Shown piece after piece: positions 16,768-24,583 of a DNA stretch of 64,000 nt; positions within the stretch are counted from its first letter, which is position 1; each line of letters begins with the position of its first letter. The stretch comes from Microtetraspora fusca. Lineage in GTDB: Bacteria; Actinomycetota; Actinomycetes; Streptosporangiales; Streptosporangiaceae. Below the pieces are notes generated by a model. That model saw only the letters and a program-made list of their open reading frames with translations, did not search any database and was not told the origin of the DNA. Location of the stretch: positions 33,140 to 97,139 of the forward strand of contig NZ_BBYK01000071.1 of the NCBI RefSeq assembly GCF_001570365.1, written 5' to 3'. Position numbers and translations under genes: made by a program.

Positions 16768-17223
16768 ATGCGCATGAGCGCGCGTATGGAGGGCGACTTC
16801 GTCGTCTTTCTGATCGGCATGCGGATCAACAGGTTCCGGTCCCTGCGCAGGTGGCTGCCGGTCGCCATGGCCATGCCGCCGATGATCAAGGAGTTGCGGG
16901 CGGATCCCGCGCACGGCCTGCTCGGCTTCGAGAGCTTCGTCAACGGGCGCACCACGCTCATGGTCCAGTACTGGCGCAGCACCGAGCATCTGATGGCGTA
17001 CGCGCGGGACCGCGAGGCGAGCCACTGGCCCGCCTGGAAGCGCTTCTTCCGTGAGGCGTACAAGAGCAAGGCCGTCGGTGTCTGGCACGAGACGTACACG
17101 GTGAGCGGGTACGAGACCGTCTACGTGAACATGCCGGCGTTCGGTCTCGGCGGGGCGGGTGAGCTGGTCCCGACCAACAAGATCGGCGAGGGGGCGGCCG
17201 AGCGGCTCGCGAGTCTCCGCTGA
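16768..17223 (+). CDS. DUF4188 family protein (monooxygenase-like fold)
   Basis: 151 residues from the ATG at 16768, with GGAGGG just upstream. MEGDFVVFLIGMRINRF at the start, LGFESF, YWRSTEHLMAYARD and GVWHETY are features of DUF4188, a dimeric alpha/beta-barrel family related in shape to antibiotic-biosynthesis monooxygenases. The function of the family is not established. Regulation by the divergent MerR gene suggests a stress or detoxification role. Confidence 0.85.
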   Translation: MRMSARMEGDFVVFLIGMRINRFRSLRRWLPVAMAMPPMIKELRADPAHGLLGFESFVNGRTTLMVQYWRSTEHLMAYARDREASHWPAWKRFFREAYKSKAVGVWHETYTVSGYETVYVNMPAFGLGGAGELVPTNKIGEGAAERLASLR

Positions 17224-17349
17224 CGCCGAGCGGCCGCCCGAGGTGATCGTGAACCACGAGTCAAGGATCTGTCGCGCCGTGATGTCACTAGGTTACTCTC
17301 CGTACAAGTTCGGCACACCACCGGTCAACCGGAGCACGGAGAAGCAGCC

Positions 17350-17598
17350 ATGGGCAGGCATAGGCGCGACAGGAGCCGGCGCGACGGGGCGGGCATCGAG
17401 ACCGTGTCCGATCTCATCGAGACCCTGGAGCGGTTCGACCCGGAGCTGGAGGTCCGGTTCGTGGTCCAGCCCCGGCTGCCGATGAGCTACGTGATCGGGC
17501 CGGTGACGGAGTACGACGACATCCTGTGGATCGGCGAGGCGGGGTTCGACGGCTACGTCCCGGACGATGCCGCCTTCCGGCTCGGCTGGCAGGGCTGA
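17350..17598 (+). CDS. Small conserved-looking hypothetical protein
   Basis: 82 residues: a basic N terminus (MGRHRRDRSRRD), then TVSDLIETLERFDPELEVRFVVQPRLP and YDDILWIGEAGFDGYVP. The second half looks like a compact alpha/beta domain seen in small actinomycete proteins of unknown function. A GGAG lies 10 nt upstream of the ATG. No cysteines or membrane segment. It stands alone between a DUF4188 gene and a convergent GNAT gene. Confidence 0.6.
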   Translation: MGRHRRDRSRRDGAGIETVSDLIETLERFDPELEVRFVVQPRLPMSYVIGPVTEYDDILWIGEAGFDGYVPDDAAFRLGWQG

Positions 17599-17686
17599 GG
17601 CGCGACGGCCGGGTGCCCACGCGACGCCGGGGTCCCACCGCACGCGACGGCCGGGTTCTCGCCGCACGCGGCGGTGGTCGCGCCGC

Positions 17687-18151
17687 TCAGGTCGCGTCCG
17701 GCCGCCAGACGTAACGGACGTCCGGCTCGCGCTCCTCGTTTTCGCGGCCGTCGGTGTGCTCGACCGCGACGAACCCGTGCCGCTCGTAGAAGCGGCGGGC
17801 CGGGCCGTTGACCTGGAACGTCCACAGCTCCAGCCCGTCCGGGCAGCGTTCCTTCGCCAGCGCGACGAACCGGTCGCCGATGCCGCTCCCGCGCCGGTCG
17901 GGATCGAGGTAGAGCTGGCTGAGGAGGCCCTCGTTGAGCACCATCATCCCGACCACCGCGCCGTCCAGCGTGGCGACCCAGGTCTCGCGTGCGGGCACGA
18001 CGACCTCGCGGAAGTAGGCCCGGATCTCGTCGTCGGTGTGCGCCCGGCGCACCCCCGGCAGGGCGGCGTCGTACGAGCGCAGCCACACGTCGGCCACGGC
18101 GGAGGCGTCGGCGTCGGTCGCCCGGCGCAGGATGACATCGTCGATGGTCAT
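17687..18151 (-). CDS. GNAT family N-acetyltransferase
   Basis: 154 residues from ATG 18151. Motif A for acetyl-CoA pyrophosphate binding is LDPDRRGSGIGDRFVALA, followed by the C-terminal ARRFYERHGF element. It begins with the common ILRRATDADASAVADVWLRSY. The substrate cannot be deduced. It lies 65 bp downstream of the M48 peptidase gene on the same strand and may be co-transcribed. Confidence 0.88.
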   Translation of the reverse strand: MTIDDVILRRATDADASAVADVWLRSYDAALPGVRRAHTDDEIRAYFREVVVPARETWVATLDGAVVGMMVLNEGLLSQLYLDPDRRGSGIGDRFVALAKERCPDGLELWTFQVNGPARRFYERHGFVAVEHTDGRENEEREPDVRYVWRPDAT

Positions 18152-18216
18152 GGCGGCCACCTTCTCAGCCGGCCTCGCCCCGGCGCACCCGGAATTCCCG
18201 CCGGGGACGCGGGCCG

Positions 18217-20058
18217 TCAGCCGATCTCGGCCAGAATCCGGGCGAGGCGATCCCGGCTGCCCTTGTCGATCTCCTCGCCGGTCCATTTCTGCTCGATCGA
18301 GACGGTCGCGCCGCCGTGGAGGGTGAGGTCGGCGCACAACGGGATCTCCTTGGTCACCTTCGCGGCGGCGATCTCCTCGTACGAAAGGAAGCGGTACCAC
18401 TCGGCGAGCTTGGCCGCGGGCGTCGACCCGACGAGCCGGCGCATCCGCTCCCTGCCCTCGGAGGCGGAGCCCGCGCCGGACACCAGGACGAGGCCCGTGT
18501 TCAGCACGATCAGGTCGTACTCCGTGCCGTCCACCCGGACGTTGGCGAGGCCGGCGAGGACGGCGGAGCCGAACGTGCTCGGCGCCCGCTCGGCCTGCGC
18601 GGCCCGGCCGACGTCGATGCCGAGCAGCTCCAGCTCGGCGCGGGCCTTCTCGACACCGCCCGGCGTGACCGCCAGCTTGGCGACCTCCTCCAGTGCGGCG
18701 ACCACCCCGTCCCCGCCGGTGAACTCGGCGGGGCCGCTCCATGAGTGCTGCCATCCGGCGACGCCGGACCGTACGGCGGCGAGTCGCAGCACGGTCTCCA
18801 GCGGGCCGGCGAACAGCTCGCCGACCTCGCGGCGGGTGGCGGTGGGAAAGAACGGCTGGGCGATCTCGATGAGCCGGCCGGCGGAGAGCAGGTCGAACAC
18901 ATCGGCCAGCCCGACTTCCGGGCGCCCGGTGGTCCGTGCGACCGTGCGGAAGATCGCGTCGGCGTCCCGCTGGAGCTCCGCGCCCAGCGCCGCCGCGGTG
19001 AACATCGGCCAGGGGAGCACCGTGCGCTCGCCGGTCTCGACCACCTCTTCCTGCAGCGCCCGCCCCGCCTCGGCCAGATCGCCGACCAGTACGGCCGCGG
19101 GGCGTTCATCGGGCATGACGGGCGTGCGGGAGAGGGCGCGGATGGCAGCGATCCGCTCGTTCAGCGGCGGATGCGTGTCCCACCGGGACCCCTTCTCCTC
19201 CGGAGTGCTCGCGCGCAGCTCGTCCAGCTCGCCTCCGCGGCCCGCGACCAGCGCGCCGAACCCGGCGAACAGGTCGTCAGGGGCGAAGCCGGATTCCCAG
19301 CCGAGCTGGACGTACTCGTTCAGGAAGAAGTGCCATGCGGCGTCCAGGACGCGGACCTCGTGCAGCGCGCTCGCCGCGGCCTCGACCCCGGCGACTCGCG
19401 CGGACGCCCGGTCCGCCTCGAACTCCTGCCTCCGCGAGACCGCGTTGTCCGCCAGCAGATAGAGCTGGGCGTACCCCTTGAAGATCCATCCGGACAGGTT
19501 GTACGGCCCGATCTGCCGCAGCGTGTGCGCGATCATCAGCCGCCCCCGGTAGGCGGGCGCGGACAGCCGTGTGTGCTTCCCGGAGTAGTGGCCCAGCTCG
19601 TGCGCGAGCACGGCGCGCACCTGCGCGACCGTCATCGTGTGCAGCAGCGGCAGCCCGAGGCAGAGGCGGCGCCGCCTGCCGATCAGGCCGAGCAGCCGCG
19701 ACTCCTCCTGGACGCACGCGTTGACCTCGGGGATCAGCCAGATCTCGTCCGGAGCCCGGGTGCCCGCCTCGGCCGCCAACTCCCGTACGGTCGCCCAGAG
19801 GAGCGGCGCGCGGTCGGCGGTCAGCGGCAGCCCGGAGGGCGGCTCGGGACGCGACCGCATCGCCCGCCATGTGCCCCGGCCGACGGCCAGGGTACTCGCG
19901 GCGAAGCAGGACCAGACGAGCTTCACCGCGAGGGCGCCGGCGATGACCGTGGACAGCCAGAAGGCGAGTGCGACGGCGGCCGCGACCTGGGCGGCCGCGA
20001 CCACGAAGAACCCGGCGAGCATGGCGAGGGAGAGCCCGGCGCGCATCGTGCTGACCAC
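18217..20058 (-). CDS. M48 family membrane metallopeptidase
   Basis: 613 residues. Two N-terminal membrane helices (about 7-34 and 38-56) precede the peptidase domain, with zinc motif HELGH at 153-157 and the third ligand in the RRQEFEADRAS segment near 215. The C-terminal half (300-613) is long and hydrophilic compared with HtpX-type proteases and ends in a domain with a HGGATVSIEQKW motif. The start is GTG 20058; ATG 20046 is an alternative. It probably processes membrane or misfolded proteins. It is divergent from a small unknown gene with similar phyletic company. Confidence 0.88.
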   Translation of the reverse strand: MVSTMRAGLSLAMLAGFFVVAAAQVAAAVALAFWLSTVIAGALAVKLVWSCFAASTLAVGRGTWRAMRSRPEPPSGLPLTADRAPLLWATVRELAAEAGTRAPDEIWLIPEVNACVQEESRLLGLIGRRRRLCLGLPLLHTMTVAQVRAVLAHELGHYSGKHTRLSAPAYRGRLMIAHTLRQIGPYNLSGWIFKGYAQLYLLADNAVSRRQEFEADRASARVAGVEAAASALHEVRVLDAAWHFFLNEYVQLGWESGFAPDDLFAGFGALVAGRGGELDELRASTPEEKGSRWDTHPPLNERIAAIRALSRTPVMPDERPAAVLVGDLAEAGRALQEEVVETGERTVLPWPMFTAAALGAELQRDADAIFRTVARTTGRPEVGLADVFDLLSAGRLIEIAQPFFPTATRREVGELFAGPLETVLRLAAVRSGVAGWQHSWSGPAEFTGGDGVVAALEEVAKLAVTPGGVEKARAELELLGIDVGRAAQAERAPSTFGSAVLAGLANVRVDGTEYDLIVLNTGLVLVSGAGSASEGRERMRRLVGSTPAAKLAEWYRFLSYEEIAAAKVTKEIPLCADLTLHGGATVSIEQKWTGEEIDKGSRDRLARILAEIG

Positions 20059-20093
20059 GGTTGTTCACTCCCGGTGGATGAATTGGATCACTT

Positions 20094-20567
20094 ATGTACC
20101 ATGCGCACCATGCCTTTTTCGCTCTTCTCGGGAAGAACGCGCAAACCGGTCGTTCCGCGAAGTGGTTCGGCAGCGAGGAGGAGATGTTCGCCTTCGCGAG
20201 GAAGGCGGCCGCCGCAGCGCCCTCCGGCGGCCCGCTGCCGCTGGTCGTCGTGTCCGCGCACATCGAGCAGTGGCTCTCGCTGAGCGAGGAGGAGGACGAC
20301 GGGTACTTCAAGCAGCCCGACGTGCTGGCCGAGCTGCACGCCGCCGCGGACCGGTCCGTACGGCATCCGGCCTTCCGGCGCCGTCCCGGCTGGCCGGCCG
20401 GGCACAACGCGCTCGCGTTCGCCTTCGCGCTGGCCGGGGACCACGCCGCCGCCAAGGAGCAGTTCACGGCGGTCGGCGACCTCGTGACCGACTGGCCGTG
20501 GTGCTACCTCGGCGACGAGTCGACGGCCTTCGCCGAAATGCGCAAGGTCTCGCTCAAGTACGGCTGA
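20094..20567 (+). CDS. Hypothetical protein beside the M48 peptidase
   Basis: 157 residues, no signal or membrane helix. The middle is acidic (SLSEEEDDGYFKQPDV) and the C-terminal part reads HNALAFAFALAGDHAAAKEQFTAVGDL, a helical pattern like a single tetratricopeptide-type repeat. The close divergent arrangement (36 bp between starts) with the M48 gene suggests common control. I do not recognise the family. Confidence 0.65.
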   Translation: MYHAHHAFFALLGKNAQTGRSAKWFGSEEEMFAFARKAAAAAPSGGPLPLVVVSAHIEQWLSLSEEEDDGYFKQPDVLAELHAAADRSVRHPAFRRRPGWPAGHNALAFAFALAGDHAAAKEQFTAVGDLVTDWPWCYLGDESTAFAEMRKVSLKYG

Positions 20568-20596
20568 CGTCGCCCGCGGCCGGGCACACGAGCACA

Positions 20597-20623
20597 GGCT
20601 CCCGGCGGACGTCGCCGGGAGCC
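20597..20623. terminator. Bidirectional terminator hairpin
   Basis: GGCTCCCGGCG and its exact complement form an 11-bp stem with a 5-nt loop, lying between convergent genes ending at 20567 and 20659. There is no U-tract, as is common in actinomycetes. Confidence 0.75.
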
Positions 20624-20658
20624 CCGCGCTGGTACGGCCCGTGCCGCGGTCTGTCGCG

Positions 20659-21609
20659 TCAGGCCCGGGCCCACCAGGAGGCCGCGAGCAACTCGGCGAC
20701 CAGCGTCTCGGTGAGCAGGGCGACCTCCGGGTCGTCGTCGTGGCGGTACCGGATGGATGCGGCCTGGCCGTCCAGCTCGCCGCCGACCGCGAGCACCGTG
20801 GAGCCCCGCTGCCGGATCCACTCCATGGCCTGCTCGTCGTAACGGGAGCCGGGGAACATCAGCGCACGGTAGTCGTAGGTCTTGGTGAGGTAGACGTCCA
20901 CGTGCGCCCAGTCGCCGGTCTCGCACGCGTCCGCCTGGCGGCGCGGGCCCTCGCGGAACATCAGCGCGGACTGCTCCGCCGACGAGAGCCGCTCCGCGGG
21001 GGCGATCGCGTACACGCCGTGCGGTCCGTCGAGCACGTCGGAGGCCGTCTTCAGCCAGTCGTCGCGCCGGTCGAGCAGGTCCGCGGTGGCCTCGGCCGCG
21101 CGGCGGACCAGCGCGGGGACGTCGCCGCCGCCCGCGAGCCGGGACTTCAGCGCGAGCAGCAGCGCGAGGGTGTGCTGGAACGTCCGGCACGCGACGCCGC
21201 CACGCTCCTCGCCCGCGGACATGGGTACGACCAGGTCGGCGCCCTCGGTCACCGCGGAGCCCGGCTTGTTGGTCATGGCCAGTACGAACGAGGTCCCGGT
21301 GTAGCGGGTGAGCGCGTCGAGGGTCTCCCTGCTGCCGCCGGTCGCGGAGATGGCGACCACCAGCGTCCCCGGCCCCGGCACGGTGTGCGCGGCGGAGGCG
21401 TACTCGGCCACGGCGTCGATCCCGGAGGCGCGCAGCCGCGACGCGACGACGCCGGCGGCGTACCGGGAGCTGCCCATCCCGAGGAAGACCACCCGGTCGA
21501 TGCGCTCGGGCAGGCCCTCGAACGGGTCACCGGCCTCCAGCGATTCGGCCAGCGCGCCCAGCGCCTCCGGCTTGGCCAGCAGGTCGGCCTCGAACAGCCC
21601 CGCGTCCAC
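20659..21609 (-). CDS. SIS-domain protein (sugar-phosphate isomerase/deaminase-like)
   Basis: 316 residues holding two SIS domains. The phosphosugar-binding segment GMGSSRYAAGVVASRLR near residue 45 and AISATGGSRETLDAL near 85 resemble the isomerase half of glucosamine-6-phosphate synthase. No glutaminase domain is present, so a deaminase or isomerase role on an amino-sugar phosphate is likely. The GTG start at 21609 has AGGAG 7 nt upstream. It follows a glucosamine-kinase-like gene by about 40 bp on the same strand, which would supply glucosamine 6-phosphate. Confidence 0.85.
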   Translation of the reverse strand: MDAGLFEADLLAKPEALGALAESLEAGDPFEGLPERIDRVVFLGMGSSRYAAGVVASRLRASGIDAVAEYASAAHTVPGPGTLVVAISATGGSRETLDALTRYTGTSFVLAMTNKPGSAVTEGADLVVPMSAGEERGGVACRTFQHTLALLLALKSRLAGGGDVPALVRRAAEATADLLDRRDDWLKTASDVLDGPHGVYAIAPAERLSSAEQSALMFREGPRRQADACETGDWAHVDVYLTKTYDYRALMFPGSRYDEQAMEWIRQRGSTVLAVGGELDGQAASIRYRHDDDPEVALLTETLVAELLAASWWARA

Positions 21610-21650
21610 AATGCACTCCTATCTTTCTTTTTGTCCTATTTTGTCGTGAC

Positions 21651-22790
21651 TTACTTCGTAAAGGCGGGATCGGTGCCGTACCAGGAACGAAGCACGCCCA
21701 TCGGTGCGTAGCGCCAGCGCGGCAGGTGCCGGGCGGCGTAAATCAACTCGCGACACTCCTGCTCGACCTCGAATGGCCGCACCAGCGATCGGTCGAGCAG
21801 GTCGGAGCGTCCTGCCTCTGTGAGCCCGGCGGCGTACGCGGCGTCGATCGCGGCCCGCGCCTCGGCGACCCACTCCGCGACGCGCTCGGGGTTGGCGCCC
21901 CTGCGGAGGATCGCCACCTGGCCGACGTGATCGACGCTCGTGGTGAGCTGGGCGAGGTCCCGGGCGGCCGGCTGGTAGGCGCCGCCGCCCGGCGCCTCGG
22001 CCGACACCGTCGGGTTCCCGTCGAAGTCCACCACCGCGTAGCCGTCGCGCCACCGCAGGATCTGGCCGACGTGCAGGTCGCCGTGGATGCGGATCAGCGG
22101 GGTCGGGCCGGCCGTCGCCAGGGGCGCCAGTTCGCGGCGCAGCTCGTCGGCCCGGGAGGTCAGCCACGCGCCGTCCTCGCCGTCGGTCAGTGCGAGCGCG
22201 TCGCGCAGCGCCTCCTCCGCGCGCTCCGCCCACGCGCCCGCGTCGCTCTTGCCGTCGGGCGCGAGCCGTACCGGCTCGGGGAACACGGGGGACGGGGTCG
22301 CCATGGCGAGGTGCAGTTCGGCGGCCAGCGCGCCCAGCTCGGCGGCGAAGCCGGTGCGCCCGGCCTCGGCCTCGTCCACGCACCACTCCCAGCCGTCCCT
22401 GGCCTCCGGCAGGTACGCGGTCACCAGCGCGACCAGCGCGTCCTTCCAGTAGACGGCGGCGTACGGCGTGGCGGTGCGGGAGAAAGCGGACAGATGTGCC
22501 AGCAGGTCGGGCGCCGGCTGCGGCGCGCGGGACGGCCGCGGGAACCACTTGACGACCACGCTCTCGCCGGCGATCACCGAGTGGTTCGTCTGATCCACCG
22601 TGATCGCCCGCTCGCCGGGAGGCGGCGTGGGCAGCGGGCGGAAGGCGCGGACGGAGAAGGGGTGCGGCGGCGTGACGCCCTCCGCGAGCGCCCGGACGAC
22701 GGCCCCCGTGACGCCTTCTCCTACGGCCAACGTGAGCGAACCGTCCGGTTCCTCGCGAAGGGTTGGCCAATGCCGTGCTTCGACCTGCAT
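21651..22790 (-). CDS. Maltokinase-fold phosphotransferase, probable glucosamine kinase
   Basis: 379 residues with the aminoglycoside-phosphotransferase fold: the catalytic loop is HGDLHVGQ and the metal-binding segment DFDGNP. The C-terminal stretch FEVEQECRELIYAARHLPRW matches what I remember as the distinguishing signature of actinobacterial glucosamine kinases, as against true maltokinases. The adjacent SIS-domain gene supports amino-sugar phosphorylation followed by isomerisation or deamination. A TTGAATC palindrome sits 4-19 bp before the start, and no clear Shine-Dalgarno is present. Confidence 0.78.
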   Translation of the reverse strand: MQVEARHWPTLREEPDGSLTLAVGEGVTGAVVRALAEGVTPPHPFSVRAFRPLPTPPPGERAITVDQTNHSVIAGESVVVKWFPRPSRAPQPAPDLLAHLSAFSRTATPYAAVYWKDALVALVTAYLPEARDGWEWCVDEAEAGRTGFAAELGALAAELHLAMATPSPVFPEPVRLAPDGKSDAGAWAERAEEALRDALALTDGEDGAWLTSRADELRRELAPLATAGPTPLIRIHGDLHVGQILRWRDGYAVVDFDGNPTVSAEAPGGGAYQPAARDLAQLTTSVDHVGQVAILRRGANPERVAEWVAEARAAIDAAYAAGLTEAGRSDLLDRSLVRPFEVEQECRELIYAARHLPRWRYAPMGVLRSWYGTDPAFTK

Positions 22791-22793
22791 CTG

Positions 22794-22809
22794 TTGAATC
22801 TCGATTCAA
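22794..22809. promoter_or_regulatory. TTGAATC-N2-GATTCAA operator, copy 1
   Basis: TTGAATCTCGATTCAA has perfect 7-bp arms. It lies directly upstream of the glucosamine-kinase-like gene and about 140 bp before potB, in a divergent interval. A near copy is found at 27198 next to the TetR gene of the same block. Confidence 0.7.
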
Positions 22810-22909
22810 TAAGGCTTGTATCGCCAATGCTCACAATGCCCGGGAAAGTCTTGTCTAAGTTGACTTATCCTGCAACACTCTAAGCTCCCCACCGGAAGGA
22901 AGCTCTCGC

Positions 22910-22951
22910 ATGTCATTTCGCGTGCCCGCCTTTGGGGCGATGGCACCATGA
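22910..22951 (+). CDS. 13-residue leader peptide before the ABC permease
   Basis: ATG 22910 is preceded by GGAAGGA (22894-22900). It encodes MSFRVPAFGAMAP and ends at TGA 22949-22951, sharing ATGA with the permease start at 22948. The permease has no Shine-Dalgarno of its own, so its translation probably depends on this short frame. It could be a regulatory leader or the scar of a deleted first gene such as the binding protein. Confidence 0.5.
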   Translation: MSFRVPAFGAMAP

Positions 22952-23802
22952 AGTCCACCGTACGAGCACGGGTGGTCGGTCGGCTCGCCACCATGGGGCC
23001 GGGCTTCGGTTTTCTGATCGTCTTCCTGGCGGTCCCGCTCGCCCTCGTGCTCAGCTACACGGTGTTCCGCCGCGGCAGGTTCGGCGGGGTCGTCTATGAG
23101 GCGACGGGGGAGAACTTCACCCGGCTGATCGACCCGCTCTACCTGGACGTGGTCATCGGGTCGGTGAAGCTGGCGACGATCACCACGCTCCTCGCCCTGC
23201 TGCTCGCGTACCCGACCGCGTACATGATCGCCCGGCTGCCGGCCAAGTGGAAGGTCATCGCGCTGGTCGCCGTCGTGCTGCCGTTCTGGACCAACTTCCT
23301 GATCCGCACGTACGCGTGGATCGTGCTGCTGAACTCGGAAGGTCTGGTCAACTCGGGACTCGACGCGCTTGGTCTCGGCAAGCTCGAGCTCCTCTATTCG
23401 GACGGCGCCATCGTCGCCGGCCTGCTCTACGCGTACCTGCCGCTGATGATCCTGCCCCTGTACTCGGCCATCGAGCGGCTGGACCCGCAGCTCCGCGAGG
23501 CGTCGTCGAACCTCGGCGCCCGCCCCATCAGGACCTTCTGGTCGGTCACCCTGCCCCTCTCGCTGCCCGGCGTGCTGACCGGCTGCGTCTTCGTCTTCGT
23601 CCCGAGCCTGGGCAACTTCGTGATCCCCGAGCTGCTCGGCGGCGGTCGCCGGATCATGGTGGGGAACCTGATCCGCGACCAGTTCCTCAAGGCCCGTGAC
23701 TGGCCGTTCGGCTCGGTGCTGGCCCTGTCCGTGATCGGCGTCCTGGTGCTTCTGCTCTTCGCCCAGGCCTGGGCCAGCCGGAGGGTGGGCCGCGATGCGT
23801 AG
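22948..23802 (+). CDS. Spermidine/putrescine-type ABC transporter permease (PotB-like)
   Basis: 284 residues, about six membrane helices. The cytoplasmic EAA loop is LREASSNLGARPIRTFWSV, and FLIRTYAWIVLLNSEGLVN and FVIPELLGGGRRIMVGNLI are typical of the PotB/PotH family of polyamine and related-amine importers. It opens a three-gene transporter operon and overlaps the second permease gene by 8 bp. No substrate-binding protein gene is present on either side. Confidence 0.9.
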   Translation: MKSTVRARVVGRLATMGPGFGFLIVFLAVPLALVLSYTVFRRGRFGGVVYEATGENFTRLIDPLYLDVVIGSVKLATITTLLALLLAYPTAYMIARLPAKWKVIALVAVVLPFWTNFLIRTYAWIVLLNSEGLVNSGLDALGLGKLELLYSDGAIVAGLLYAYLPLMILPLYSAIERLDPQLREASSNLGARPIRTFWSVTLPLSLPGVLTGCVFVFVPSLGNFVIPELLGGGRRIMVGNLIRDQFLKARDWPFGSVLALSVIGVLVLLLFAQAWASRRVGRDA

Positions 23803-24583
23803 GAACCGCAAGCAGGGGAACGGCTGGCTGCGCCTCCCCTTCTGGCTGACATACGTCTTCCTGTACGTGCCGATCGGCGTCGTCGTGCTCATGTCGTTCA
23901 ACCGGAACAAGTCGCCGTACGCGTGGGGCGGGTTCTCGCTGCGCTGGTACGGCCAGCTCTTCGGGAACGAGAAGATCCGCGAAGGCCTCATCAACACCCT
24001 GATCGTGGCGTTCGGCGCGACGGTCCTCTCGACGGTGCTGGGCACGCTGCTCGCGGTCGGCCTGGCACGCTACAACAAGTCGCGGCTGCTCGACGCGCTC
24101 TCGACGATGCCCGCGATCCTGCCCGACCTGGTCCTCGCGATCGGCCTCCTCATCTTCTACGCGGCGGTCAAGATGACGCTCGGACTGCACTCGGTGCTGA
24201 TCGCGCACACCGTGTTCGGCATGGCCTTCGTGACGGCCGTCGTACGGGCCAGGCTCAACCATGCCGACACCTCGATGGAGGAGGCGTCCCGCGACCTCGG
24301 CGCGACCCCGGTGACGACGTTCATGCGGATCACGCTGCCGACCCTGGCGCCGGGCATCCTGGCGGGCGCCCTGCTGGCGTTCACGCTCTCCATCGACGAG
24401 TTCGTGATCGCGTTCTTCACCGCCGCGCCCACCCAACCGACCCTGCCGATCGTCATCTACTCCATGGTGCGGTTCGGCGTGACCCCCGAGATCAACGCGT
24501 TGGCCACCCTGCTGCTCGCGGTGAGCTTCACCGTCGTGATCGCGGCCCAGCGCATGACCAAGCTCACCGAGGCACTCTCATGA
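23795..24583 (+). CDS. Spermidine/putrescine-type ABC transporter permease (PotC-like)
   Basis: 262 residues, six predicted membrane helices. The EAA loop reads MEEASRDLGATPVTTFMRI, and SFNRNKSPYAWGGFSLRWYGQLF and LSIDEFVIAFFTAAPTQPTLP are PotC/PotI hallmarks. It pairs with the preceding permease to form the membrane channel. The stop TGA overlaps the ATPase start as ATGA, so translation is coupled. Confidence 0.9.
   Translation: MRRNRKQGNGWLRLPFWLTYVFLYVPIGVVVLMSFNRNKSPYAWGGFSLRWYGQLFGNEKIREGLINTLIVAFGATVLSTVLGTLLAVGLARYNKSRLLDALSTMPAILPDLVLAIGLLIFYAAVKMTLGLHSVLIAHTVFGMAFVTAVVRARLNHADTSMEEASRDLGATPVTTFMRITLPTLAPGILAGALLAFTLSIDEFVIAFFTAAPTQPTLPIVIYSMVRFGVTPEINALATLLLAVSFTVVIAAQRMTKLTEALS

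Noticed and set aside
17599..17686. Short GCGACGGCCGGG repeats between two genes
   Set aside because: Two or three imperfect copies only, easily explained by GC-rich sequence; no function evident.
17567..19462. 631-residue plus-strand frame over the GNAT and M48 genes
   Set aside because: Ser/Arg/Ala-rich antisense shadow of two well-supported genes.
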